Shown piece by piece: positions 16,762 to 25,751 of a stretch of 64,000 nucleotides of DNA. The DNA comes from Saprospiraceae bacterium (GTDB taxonomy: Bacteria > Bacteroidota > Bacteroidia > Chitinophagales > Saprospiraceae). A program made the position numbers and the translations under genes. Below the pieces are notes generated by a model, which was not told the DNA's origin, ran no database searches, and was given only the letters and a program-made list of their open reading frames with translations. Position 1 is the stretch's first letter. Each line of letters begins with the position of its first letter. The stretch covers positions 166,671-230,670 of the forward strand of contig JABAQQ010000024.1 in NCBI GenBank assembly GCA_019187225.1. The letters run 5' to 3'.

Positions 16762-17009
16762 AATGAGCCGCCCATAAGAAGCTGACCGGCGAAAGTAGAG
16801 CGAAACCCCCATCTGCCGGTTTCAGTCAAACCGTTTTTTTTCATGGTTTGCCAAAATCCACTTTGTCCGATAATTGTTTCCTTCAAAAACGCCCTGCCGG
16901 GCAACCTGCATTCCCCCTCCTGCGCCAAACTGCTCGAATCTCAGACCGGCCTGGAATACAAAATGCTGTTTTTTCCGGCCATATCCTTCAAATCGTGTTC
17001 ATCCGGCTT

Positions 17010-20000
17010 ATGAAGAATCAACTCCTCTCTTTCCTCCTGTTGTGTTTCGGCGCTTTAGCGCTTCAGGCGCAATCGTCCTTTACCATCCAGCGCAGCCTGA
17101 AATGGGACGCGGAACCAACGAAACACGTCCTTTCCGGCGGCGATGTCCTGGAATTCTGGAATTTTAAAGGTTGTATGTTCGGCGACGACGCACCCACACT
17201 GCCGGTGTTTGCGGAGCAGTTCCCACTGGCGGGTTTTTCCACCATTGATGTGGAAGTTGTGTCGGTGCAATGGGAGGCATTTGCCAAAAAACCTTCGGCT
17301 GACGACGCGGTGCTGGGCAACGACCTGCAGGTGCAGGCGACGGCGGAGCAGGAGCGCTTCAAATATTGGGGGCGGGTGCGTTTTGTGCCGGTGCGCCGGA
17401 CAGGCACCGGTTTCGAGCGTGCCACATCTTTCACGCTGAATGTGCGGATTACCCCCCGTCCGCAGCCGGTGACGGAGCGCGGCGGACCGTTCACCTATAA
17501 TTCCGCATTGAGCACCGGCACGGTGTACAAATTCGGCGTCGGCAATTCGGGTATTTACAAACTCGACTACAATTTCCTGAAAAACGAACTGGGTATCAGT
17601 GACCTAGACAACATTGACCCCCGTACCATACGCCTGTTCGGCAACGGTGGCGTCATGGTGCCTGAACGCAACAGCGACGCGCGTGCCGACGACCTGATCG
17701 AGAATGCCATTTGGGTGTCGGGCGAAGCCGACGGCAAATTCGACGCGGGCGACTACATCCTGTTTTACGCCACAGGGCCGCGCCCCTGGTTCTACCGCCC
17801 CAGTGCGAACGATCCGGAACTCACTGTACGCCAGCATTTGTACGATTTCAATGCATGGTATTTTATCAAGACCGGCGATGGCAGCGGTCTGCGCATTTCG
17901 GAGCAGGCGAGTGTGCCGGCTTCCTATGTGACCGAAGAATTCGACGATTTCCGGCGCTTCGAAGAGGATAAGGTGAACCTGCTCGACTTCTTCGTGTCGG
18001 GCACGGGTTCCGGAAAAAAGTGGTTTGGCGACTACTTCCTCCAGACCCGTTCGAGGGACTATACCTTCGATTTTCCCAATCTCGTGCCCGACAGTATGGC
18101 GCGTTTGCGCGCGGAATTTGCCGGGCGTTGTACGCTCGCTACCGTCGTGCGACTCACCGCCGACGGTACCACTTTCGCCCGCAACATCAACGGCGTGAAA
18201 GTGAGCGACAACGAAGCGAATTATGCCGCGCTGGGCGTTTTTCAGGCCAATTTCAAACCCGCCGGCGGCGACAAAATTGATGTCAAAATCGAATACCCGG
18301 AGGTCAGCCAGCAAAGCGAGGGTTGGCTCGATTTCATCGAGATCAATGCCCGCCGCCGCCTGACGATGACGGGGCAGTTCATGGAATTCCGCGACAAACG
18401 AACGCTCACGCAGGAATTTGCCACTTTCCGCCTTTCGGGCGCTACCGCCAATCTGACGGTATGGGATATCACGAACGCTCAAAGACCCTTCTTGCAACAA
18501 AAAACGCAAAACGGCGGCACGGTGGAATTCGGCGCCGGTACGCTCGGCATATTGCGCAGTTTCATCGCTTTCTACGACAACGCCACTTTCCCCAAACCGG
18601 AAAAAGTAGCGGGTAAAATCGCCAACCAGAACCTGCATGGCCTCGACAACCTGCACATGGCGATCGTATACCACCCCGACCTGGAAGCGCAGGCGGCGCA
18701 ATTGGCCGAACACCGGAAAAATTTCAGCGGCCTCGACGTGGCGCTGGTGAATGCGCACCAACTCTATAACGAATTTTCTTCCGGGGCCAAAGACCCCGGC
18801 GCCATCCGCGATTTCGCCCTGATGCTGCTCGAACGCAATCCTACGAAATTTGAATGGCTGTTGCTCTTCGGCGACGGCTCTTTCGACCCGCGCAACATCA
18901 CCAACAGCGACGACAACAAAGACCTCATACCGGTATACGAAACTGCCGAATCGTTCGACCCGATCCGGGCATACCCGGCCGACGATTTCTTTGCCCTGCT
19001 TAGCCCCGAAGACGGCGCTTCGCTCAACGGCAAACTCGACATCGCCGTCGGTCGCCTGACCGCCCGCACATCCGATGAAGCACAGGCCATTGTGGACAAG
19101 ATCATGGCCTACGACAAAGACCCGGCCACGCTGGGCGACTGGCATTTGCGCAACCTGTTCATCGCCGACGACGAAGATGGCAATGCACACATCAACCAGA
19201 CCGAAGACCTGGCGCTGGTGACCGTCAACACGGAGAAATTCTTCAACAACGAGAAAATATACTTCGACGCTTACCAGCAGGTGGTGACTTCCGCAGGCGA
19301 CCGCTTCCCGGATGTCAAAGCGGCGATCAACTCCAATATTTTTAAAGGCAACCTCGTCACGCAATACATCGGTCACGGAGGGCCGCGCGGCTGGGCACAG
19401 GAACGCGTGATCGACAACAACGACATCGCCGGCTGGGACAACCCCAACCGCTACCCGCTGATCATCACGGCTACCTGTTCGTTCGGAGGTTATGATGACT
19501 ACGAAACACTGACCGGCGGCGAACAAGCCTTGCTCAAAGTCAAATCGGGCGCCATCGGCTTGTTCACCACCGTTCGTGCTGTATACATCTCCGATAACAA
19601 TACGCTGACCGATGCGGTGCAGAAATTCCTCTTTAAGAGGGTAAACGGTCGCTACCTGACCATCGGCGACATCCTGAAAGAGGCTAAAAACAGCATCTCG
19701 AGCGGATTCGACAACTCCCGGCGTTTCACCCTGCTCGGCGACCCGGCCATGTACCTGGCCTTACCGGAATACCGTGTGGTGACCGACTCCGTCAACGGCC
19801 AGGCCGCCAATCTTGCTCCCGACACCTTGCGCGCCCTCATGCCCGTGACCATCAAGGGCAGCGTGACCGATACGCTGGGTAACCTGCTGAGCGATTTCAA
19901 TGGCAAAGTGTACGTTTCGGTATTCGACAAAGCCCAAACGCTGCAAACGCTGGGGCAGGACCCCGGCAGCATCGTGCGCCCTTTCAGCGTTCAGCGCAAC

Positions 20001-20864
20001 ATCATTTTCAAAGGCAGCGCGACGGTAACAAGCGGCAAATTCCAGATCGAATTTGTTGTGCCGAAAGACATCAATTACAACTACGGTTTTGGTAAGATCA
20101 GTTACTATGCGGAAAACGGTACCCCCCTGGATGCTGCGGGCGGCGACGGCAACATCGTCATCGGCGGCAATGCCAACCTGGTCCAGGACGACCAGCCGCC
20201 GGTCGTGATGCCCTTCCTGAATACCGACGCTTTTGTGTTCGGCGGCATCACCGACAACAACCCGAAAGTCCTCGTGAAATGCTCCGATGATTACGGCATG
20301 AACGTCAGCGGCGTAAGCCTCGGCCACGACCTCATAGCGGTACTGGACGGCAACGTATTGGAAACCATTGTTTTGAACGACTTTTACGAAAGTGAACAGG
20401 ACAATTTCCGCAAAGGACAGGCCATATATCCCCTGCGCAACCTGACCACAGGCCGCCACACGCTGGTTGTCAAAGGCTGGGACATCGCCAACAATTCGGG
20501 TGAGGGTTACACGGAATTCGTGGTCGCCGAGGATGGCAAGGCAGCCCTCGACCACGTGCTCAATTATCCCAATCCTTTCACGACGAATACCTGGTTCCAG
20601 TTCGAGCACAACCTCGCCGGCCAGGTGCTCGACGTGCAGGTGAGCATTTTCAGCGTATCGGGAAAATTGGTCAAAACGATCCTCCACACCACTCCGGCAG
20701 ATGGTTACCGCGTGACGGACATCAACTGGGACGGCAAAGACGAATACGGCGACCAACTGGCGCGGGGAGTCTATTTGTACCGCGTGAAAGTGCGCGGCAC
20801 GGACCTGGCCGGGGCCCAGGTGACGGCGGAAAGCGACTTTGAAAAACTGGTGATACTGAAATAA
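17010..20864 (+). CDS. porU: Type IX secretion system sortase PorU
   Basis: 1284 residues from MKNQLLSFLLLCFGALALQA, a clear signal peptide; upstream in-frame ATGs are not signal-like. The N-terminal region (~25-480) is beta-rich. The peptidase C25 domain (~500-900) carries the catalytic pair His789 (YIGHGGPRGWAQ) and Cys823 (IITATCSFGGYDD), with LLFGDGSFDPRNI before it. The C-terminus (NYPNPFTTNTWFQFE to FEKLVILK) is an Ig-like FlgD/CTD domain. PorU sits on the outer surface, removes the C-terminal sorting domain of T9SS cargo and attaches the cargo to anionic LPS, working with PorV, encoded next. Confidence 0.95.
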   Translation: MKNQLLSFLLLCFGALALQAQSSFTIQRSLKWDAEPTKHVLSGGDVLEFWNFKGCMFGDDAPTLPVFAEQFPLAGFSTIDVEVVSVQWEAFAKKPSADDAVLGNDLQVQATAEQERFKYWGRVRFVPVRRTGTGFERATSFTLNVRITPRPQPVTERGGPFTYNSALSTGTVYKFGVGNSGIYKLDYNFLKNELGISDLDNIDPRTIRLFGNGGVMVPERNSDARADDLIENAIWVSGEADGKFDAGDYILFYATGPRPWFYRPSANDPELTVRQHLYDFNAWYFIKTGDGSGLRISEQASVPASYVTEEFDDFRRFEEDKVNLLDFFVSGTGSGKKWFGDYFLQTRSRDYTFDFPNLVPDSMARLRAEFAGRCTLATVVRLTADGTTFARNINGVKVSDNEANYAALGVFQANFKPAGGDKIDVKIEYPEVSQQSEGWLDFIEINARRRLTMTGQFMEFRDKRTLTQEFATFRLSGATANLTVWDITNAQRPFLQQKTQNGGTVEFGAGTLGILRSFIAFYDNATFPKPEKVAGKIANQNLHGLDNLHMAIVYHPDLEAQAAQLAEHRKNFSGLDVALVNAHQLYNEFSSGAKDPGAIRDFALMLLERNPTKFEWLLLFGDGSFDPRNITNSDDNKDLIPVYETAESFDPIRAYPADDFFALLSPEDGASLNGKLDIAVGRLTARTSDEAQAIVDKIMAYDKDPATLGDWHLRNLFIADDEDGNAHINQTEDLALVTVNTEKFFNNEKIYFDAYQQVVTSAGDRFPDVKAAINSNIFKGNLVTQYIGHGGPRGWAQERVIDNNDIAGWDNPNRYPLIITATCSFGGYDDYETLTGGEQALLKVKSGAIGLFTTVRAVYISDNNTLTDAVQKFLFKRVNGRYLTIGDILKEAKNSISSGFDNSRRFTLLGDPAMYLALPEYRVVTDSVNGQAANLAPDTLRALMPVTIKGSVTDTLGNLLSDFNGKVYVSVFDKAQTLQTLGQDPGSIVRPFSVQRNIIFKGSATVTSGKFQIEFVVPKDINYNYGFGKISYYAENGTPLDAAGGDGNIVIGGNANLVQDDQPPVVMPFLNTDAFVFGGITDNNPKVLVKCSDDYGMNVSGVSLGHDLIAVLDGNVLETIVLNDFYESEQDNFRKGQAIYPLRNLTTGRHTLVVKGWDIANNSGEGYTEFVVAEDGKAALDHVLNYPNPFTTNTWFQFEHNLAGQVLDVQVSIFSVSGKLVKTILHTTPADGYRVTDINWDGKDEYGDQLARGVYLYRVKVRGTDLAGAQVTAESDFEKLVILK

Positions 20865-20998
20865 ACGGCCAGCCAGGTAAAGTTGCGGAAACTACCCCGA
20901 AGATGATATTATGTGAAAATTAACGGCCGTTGCAGACAACCCAAGTCCGCGATCGAGCGCCATTGAGGCAAAAAAGGTAAAATACCACTCAAATTGCG

Positions 20999-21006
20999 TA
21001 TTTTTG
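20999..21006 (+). promoter_or_regulatory. Candidate -7 box upstream of porV
   Basis: TATTTTTG matches the Bacteroidota -7 consensus TAnnTTTG and lies 49 nt before the porV ATG. No good -33 TTG element was found at normal spacing, so porV may also depend on porU transcription. Confidence 0.3.
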
Positions 21007-21055
21007 CCCGCTTTTGAGGAAAATCAGACTTTGCCACTAAAATTCATTTGCTCTC

Positions 21056-22258
21056 ATGAAGAAATTACTCGCCTTGTCATGGATGGTTGCCGGTTTGATG
21101 GCCGGAACGACGACGCTACAGGCGCAAATCGAACCAAAATGTAAAGACGGTTACAATCCCATCACCGGTGAAAAATGCGCCAATGCCGTCACTTCTGCCG
21201 TGCCGTTCCTGCGCATCGTGCCCGATGCCCGCGGTGGCGCCATGGGCGACGTTGGGATTGCCACTTCCGCCGACCCCAACGGGATGCACTACAACGCCTC
21301 AAAACTGGCCTTTGCAGAAAAAAAAGTTGCCATTGCCGCTTCTTATACGCCCTGGATGCGCAACCTCGGTCTGCAGGACGTATACCTCGCTTACTTGTCC
21401 GGTTATGTGAAATTGGATAAATTTCAATCCATCGGTTTCGGTTTGCGCTACTTCTCGCTCGGCGACATCGAGTTCACCGACGACAACGGCACCTCGCTCG
21501 GCCAGGGCCGCCCCAATGAGTTCGATTTCACCGCCGGCTATGCGCGCAAACTCTCCGACCGCTTTTCGGCAGCCGTTGCCGCCAAGTTCATCTATTCCAA
21601 CCTGGCTACCGGCCAACGCGTGGAAGGCAACGAGATCAAACCCGGTATCTCCGGCGCCGCCGACCTCTCGCTGACCTACAAAGCGCCGGTGAAATTCACC
21701 AAAAACGACGGCGAATTCACATTCGGCATGGCCGTCAGTAACTTAGGCGCAAAAATCACTTACACCAATTCCATCAACCGCGACTATATCCCCACCAATC
21801 TGGGTTTGGGCGCCGCTTGGAAATTCAACCTCGACGAATACAACTCGCTCACGGTCACTTCGGATTTCAACAAACTGCTCGTGCCGACGCCGCGGCCGGA
21901 AATTGACGAGGACGGCGACGACATTCCCGATTACAAACAGTATTCGGCCGTGCGCGGCGTGTTCAAATCGTTCGGCGACGCTCCGGGCGGTTTCAGTGAA
22001 GAACTGAAAGAGATCAACATCGGCGCCGGCCTGGAATACTGGTACGACAACCAGTTTGCCGTGCGCGCCGGTTATTTCTATGAGCATTACTCGAAAGGCA
22101 ATCGCAAATACTTCAGCGCGGGCCTCGGCGTGAAATACAACATCTTCGGCCTCGACTTTTCCTACCTCATTCCCACGACCAACCAGCGCAACCCGCTCGA
22201 CAATACGTTGCGTTTCACGCTGTTGTTTGACTTTGCAGCGTTTGAAGCGGATGAGTGA
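21056..22258 (+). CDS. porV: Type IX secretion system outer-membrane protein PorV (LptO)
   Basis: 400 residues with signal peptide MKKLLALSWMVAGLMAGTTT up to LQAQ. The mature N-terminus has AVPFLRIVPDARGGAMGDVG followed by ATSADPNGMHYNASKLAF, the PorV/LptO signature, and the remainder is a 14-strand FadL-like beta-barrel pattern. PorV takes cargo from the SprA translocon and delivers it to PorU. The gene order porU-porV is conserved in Bacteroidota. It ends upstream of a strong terminator at 22332. Confidence 0.95.
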   Translation: MKKLLALSWMVAGLMAGTTTLQAQIEPKCKDGYNPITGEKCANAVTSAVPFLRIVPDARGGAMGDVGIATSADPNGMHYNASKLAFAEKKVAIAASYTPWMRNLGLQDVYLAYLSGYVKLDKFQSIGFGLRYFSLGDIEFTDDNGTSLGQGRPNEFDFTAGYARKLSDRFSAAVAAKFIYSNLATGQRVEGNEIKPGISGAADLSLTYKAPVKFTKNDGEFTFGMAVSNLGAKITYTNSINRDYIPTNLGLGAAWKFNLDEYNSLTVTSDFNKLLVPTPRPEIDEDGDDIPDYKQYSAVRGVFKSFGDAPGGFSEELKEINIGAGLEYWYDNQFAVRAGYFYEHYSKGNRKYFSAGLGVKYNIFGLDFSYLIPTTNQRNPLDNTLRFTLLFDFAAFEADE

Positions 22259-22331
22259 TGAAGGGTCATTGAAGTCATTAAAGCTCATTACAAGTCAGTG
22301 CTTTCCGCGGATATTTTTTGAACGCGGATGC

Positions 22332-22366
22332 CACCCCGGCGGTATTCATATCGCCGGGGTGTTTTT
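22332..22366 (+). terminator. Rho-independent terminator after porV
   Basis: Perfect 10-bp stem CACCCCGGCG (22332-22341) with CGCCGGGGTG (22352-22361), a 10-nt loop, then TTTTT. It ends the porU-porV unit and separates it from the T9SS cargo gene at 22455. Confidence 0.92.
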
Positions 22367-22454
22367 GTTGCCACTGTGACCAAAATTGGCCAAAACGCAG
22401 CAGTGGAATCGCGCGGGAACGATTGCCGGGGATTAAATTTGTTCAAAAATACCG

Positions 22455-23900
22455 ATGAAAAATTACCTGATCGCATTCGCTTTAACCGCCATTTCCTGTT
22501 TCTCCATCGCTCAAACACCTTATCATCCGGTGTTGGCACCCGGACGCGCGTGGGATGTGTTTAAAACACCGCCGGAAATGGAAATTTGTCCCTACACGTC
22601 CGCCGTTCATTTGACAACAGGCGGAGATACCACGGTCAATGGCGTGACCTACAAAAGATTGGTCCGCAATCATATTCTTTCGAACAATCCCGTTCCTTTT
22701 TGCGGCTGGTTTTACGTTGCCCCGACTTCGTATTTGCTGAATGAATACCTCCTGCGGGAAGATCCGGCGGCGCGAAAGGTCTATGCATACAGTTTCGACT
22801 ACCAATCGGAATATGTCCTCTTCGATTTTACCCTGCAGGCCGGAGACACTCTCAAATATCCCTGGGGAAATGAATGGCCTATAGATACCGTCTACGATTT
22901 TACCCTCGCCAACGGCGAAGTGCGCAAGCGGTTCCAGAACAGCGGTTTTCCGGACAATGCCTATGTGGAAGGTCTGGGCAGCCTGATGGGAGCGTTTACG
23001 CCGATGTTCATTCCGCTGGAGGGCTGGGAAGTCACGACCTGTGTCCGCGACGGCGACGAATTGTTGTTCAGCAATGCGGAAGGGTGTATCGGTCCGCTTT
23101 ATGCCGAAGAATTTGCCCCTGTGGGGGCGATATGGCATTATACGCAGCCCATTCTCAACGCACCGGTCGAATATTCCTATACGACCATTACGGTCACCGG
23201 CGATACGGTCATCGGCAATGAGGTTTGGCGTGTGCTGAAAGGAGGTGCCAACCCCTTGTGCAACCTCGATGCCGGCTTCGTGCGGCAGGTCAACGACCAA
23301 GTGTTTTTCCGCGATGTGAACGGCGGCTCTTTTCTCCTGTACGATTTCGGTCTGTTGGCCGGGGAGTCCTACACCACTTTCTCCGGTAGCACCGTCGTCA
23401 AAGTCCACGTTGATTCCATCGGCACGACGACGGCGGGCGGGCAGGCACTGAAAACCTGGTTCGTGACCTGCGATCCGCCTTTCTGGGGCGGCCGCATCGT
23501 GGAGAAAGCCGGCAACCTCGATTACCTCATTCCGATCTATGGCGCCTGCGATCCACTGCCGGGACCTATCCGCTGCTATGCCGACAACGACGATTTTTTC
23601 AAATGGGTGACGTATCCCTGTGATACGACTTTTATACTGGCCGCTTCAGAAGTATTTGACTTTCAATCTGTTAAAGTCGCACCCAATCCTTTGGGAGAAT
23701 ACCTTCGCTTAGAAATTCCCGGTGGCTCCCGGCACGCTGTCCTTTTCGATCTCTGCGACCCGACCGGGCGGAGTGTATTCCGGCAGGAGATAGCCGCCGG
23801 TACAACATCGGTAACCTTGCCTCTGCCATCTCTTCCGCCCGCGATGTATTTCTGGGTCATTAACGGGCAAATGGGCGGGCGGCTGGTGAAGGCGGAATGA
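22455..23900 (+). CDS. Secreted protein with T9SS type A sorting domain, function unknown
   Basis: 481 residues. Signal peptide MKNYLIAFALTAISCFSIAQ. Two related halves can be seen: both carry a 'TTxTGGDTTVNGVTYKRL'-like strand pair (residues ~55-75 and ~245-265, the second as TVTGDTVIGNEVWRVL), so the body is probably an internal duplication of a beta-rich domain. The C-terminal ~85 residues (VKVAPNPLGEYLRLEIPGGS, then PPAMYFWVINGQMGGRLVKA) are a T9SS type A CTD. The protein is expected to be exported by the T9SS and cleaved by PorU, whose gene is just upstream. No catalytic motif recognised. Confidence 0.85.
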   Translation: MKNYLIAFALTAISCFSIAQTPYHPVLAPGRAWDVFKTPPEMEICPYTSAVHLTTGGDTTVNGVTYKRLVRNHILSNNPVPFCGWFYVAPTSYLLNEYLLREDPAARKVYAYSFDYQSEYVLFDFTLQAGDTLKYPWGNEWPIDTVYDFTLANGEVRKRFQNSGFPDNAYVEGLGSLMGAFTPMFIPLEGWEVTTCVRDGDELLFSNAEGCIGPLYAEEFAPVGAIWHYTQPILNAPVEYSYTTITVTGDTVIGNEVWRVLKGGANPLCNLDAGFVRQVNDQVFFRDVNGGSFLLYDFGLLAGESYTTFSGSTVVKVHVDSIGTTTAGGQALKTWFVTCDPPFWGGRIVEKAGNLDYLIPIYGACDPLPGPIRCYADNDDFFKWVTYPCDTTFILAASEVFDFQSVKVAPNPLGEYLRLEIPGGSRHAVLFDLCDPTGRSVFRQEIAAGTTSVTLPLPSLPPAMYFWVINGQMGGRLVKAE

Positions 23901-24357
23901 TCACGACGGACACGACTTAGAGCCATTGTCCGCAGATTTGCGCAAAGAAAGGAAGCGGATATTCACAGTTAGCGATCAAAATCTGCGGGAAAAACAACAA
24001 CCGGCTGGCGCGAGACTCCGTCTCGTGTCAGCTATCATCGCGTCTCCGACGCCTCCCGGCGGTTATCCGCACATTTTTCTGCTCAATTTGCGCGAAGCGT
24101 TAAAAAAACCGGCCTAGGTACCAATCCTTGATTAGCAGGACGCGTGTTTTATTTCTCCGATCTGCCTGCTAAAAAAATTTTTCCCTGAAAAAAACTATTA
24201 CGCCATTCGTATGAAAACTTTTATCGTTTTTTGCCCGAATAAAAATATTACCGACCAGGCACCCCTCCTGTGCGCGACCCAATCACCAACAACCAACAAC
24301 CAACAACCAACAACCAACAACTAATAACCAGCAACTCAGCAACCAACCACCCAATCC
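23901..24357. other. Intergenic region with hairpins and a heptamer array
   Basis: Holds a hairpin at 24004-24032 (GCTGGCGCGAGAC against GTCTCGTGTCAGC), a weak hairpin TAGCAGG/CCTGCTA at 24133-24171 followed by an A run and T run, and the heptamer array at 24286-24334. The short open frame at 23926-24117 has no protein-like character. The first hairpin may terminate the upstream gene, although it lacks a T tract. Confidence 0.6.
24286..24334 (+). repeat. 7-copy 7-bp tandem repeat, unit CCAACAA
   Basis: Five perfect heptamers followed by two degenerate units (CTAATAA, CCAGCAA); more eroded copies may run up to ~24352. It lies 23 nt before the ATG of the ATP-grasp gene, so it is almost certainly within its leader. 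It is the third array in the window with a 7-bp unit. Confidence 0.93.
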
Positions 24358-25575
24358 ATGGACAAACCCGTTACCTTCCTCTGCATATCCAGCTTTTTTA
24401 AAGGCAACGATTTCCTCCGCGGCGCAAAAGAAGCCGGGGCGAAAGTATATTTTCTGACTTCCAAAAAACACGAGGACAAACCCTGGGCCCGGGAAGCGAT
24501 TGATGAAATATTTTATGTGCAACAAAGCCCCGAGAATGAATGGCACATGCCCGATGTCATCAGCGGTCTGGCCTGGCTGATGCGCTCGCACAAAATTGAC
24601 CGCATCGTAGCGCTCGACGATTTCGACGTGGAAAAAGGCGCCGAACTGCGCGAACATTTTCGCATCCCCGGCATGGGCCAGACGACGGCGCGTCATTTCC
24701 GCGACAAACTCGCCATGCGCATGAAAGCCGCAGATGCAGGCATCCGGGTACCGGCCTTTTCGGCATTGTTCAACGACGACGAGATACATGCATTCACGTC
24801 AGCCGTACCGGCTCCGTGGATCGTGAAGCCCCGCGGCCAGGCTTCGGCCACCGGCATGAAAAAAGTGTACACCGCCGACGAACTCTGGTCGCACCTGTCT
24901 ACCCTCGGCGGCGAACGCCATAACTTTCTGGTGGAACAATTCAAACCCGGCGATGTGTATCACGTGGACGCCCTGAGCGAAGGCGGGAAAGTCATCTTCG
25001 CGCGAGCGTCGCAGTACCTCGCTCCGCCGTTCGAGGTAGCGCACGGCGGCGGTATCTTCCGCAGCGTCATCGTGCCCTTCGGTTCTGCCGATGAAAAAGC
25101 CCTTCTGAGCGCCACATCCGACGTGATGACCGCCTTCGGTATGCAGTACAGCGCCAGCCATACAGAATTCATCAAATGCCACGAAGACGGTCAGTTTTAT
25201 TTCCTCGAAACCTCCTCGCGCGTGGGCGGAGCGCACATCGCCGAAATGGTCGAGTTTTCTTCCAATGTGAACATGTGGCGCGAATGGGCGAAACTGGAAG
25301 TGGCAGTGGCAGGTGGAAAAAAGTACGAACTGCCCAAAATCCGGAAGGATTACACCGGCATTATCGTTTCGCTCACCCGCCAGGAATGGCCCGACGACAG
25401 CCAGTTCGACGACCCCGAAGTTGTGTGGCGCATGAAAGACATGGATCACCACATCGGCCTCATCGTGCAGTCGCCCAAACGCGAGCGCGTAATCGAACTG
25501 CTCGACGATTATGCCCGGCGCATCAAACAGGATTACCATGCCAGCGCGCCGGCGCCGGATAAGCCGAATTTGTGA
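24358..25575 (+). CDS. ATP-grasp domain enzyme, substrate unknown
   Basis: 405 residues, cytoplasmic. N-terminal preATP-grasp Rossmann-like domain (~1-105: VTFLCISSFFKGNDFLRGAK; IDRIVALDDFDVEKGAELRE). The ATP-grasp fold follows (~110-315) with PWIVKPRGQASATGMKKV, HNFLVEQFKPGDVYHVDALS and the Mg/ATP site FYFLETSSRVGGAHIAEM. Such enzymes form an acyl-phosphate and ligate a carboxylate to an amine or thiol. The relation is to carbamoyl-phosphate or biotin-carboxylase-like members; no partner gene indicates the product. The leader contains a CCAACAA heptamer array. Confidence 0.85.
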   Translation: MDKPVTFLCISSFFKGNDFLRGAKEAGAKVYFLTSKKHEDKPWAREAIDEIFYVQQSPENEWHMPDVISGLAWLMRSHKIDRIVALDDFDVEKGAELREHFRIPGMGQTTARHFRDKLAMRMKAADAGIRVPAFSALFNDDEIHAFTSAVPAPWIVKPRGQASATGMKKVYTADELWSHLSTLGGERHNFLVEQFKPGDVYHVDALSEGGKVIFARASQYLAPPFEVAHGGGIFRSVIVPFGSADEKALLSATSDVMTAFGMQYSASHTEFIKCHEDGQFYFLETSSRVGGAHIAEMVEFSSNVNMWREWAKLEVAVAGGKKYELPKIRKDYTGIIVSLTRQEWPDDSQFDDPEVVWRMKDMDHHIGLIVQSPKRERVIELLDDYARRIKQDYHASAPAPDKPNL

Positions 25576-25587
25576 CAGGATTGACAA

Positions 25588-25651
25588 GATTTACGGGATT
25601 GACAGGATTATTGGTTTTCAATATATTAATATCCTGTCAATCCTGTAAATC
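25588..25651 (+). terminator. Long inverted repeat downstream of the ATP-grasp gene
   Basis: GATTTACGGGATTGACAGGA at 25588 pairs with an arm ending TCCTGTCAATCCTGTAAATC at 25651, giving a ~23-bp stem with one or two mismatches and a ~17-nt loop. The same TGACAGGATT word also occurs directly at 25573 and 25600. It may act as a terminator or be a dispersed repeat; there is no strong T run. Confidence 0.55.
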
Positions 25652-25751
25652 AAAACCTTACCACGCTCATGCAGACGGGGCATTCCAAACCGGCCACTTT
25701 GCGTCAATTAGGTCTATTGGAAAACTGGAGTTAACAGGGGGACTCTATGCT

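Larger units (their letters stand above)
16583..17009. other. Intergenic region between tdh and porU, with two repeat blocks
   Basis: Divergent promoter region of tdh and porU. It holds a tandem 21-bp repeat (16633-16674) and an eight-copy heptamer array (16706-16761), listed separately. Between ~16765 and 17009 no motif or gene was recognised; the frame is open from 16848 into porU, but the sequence is not protein-like there. Confidence 0.6.

Noticed and set aside
17604-19526. 640-codon minus-strand frame opposite porU
   Set aside because: A long antisense frame caused by G/C-biased third positions in porU; rich in V/F/H without domain signatures.
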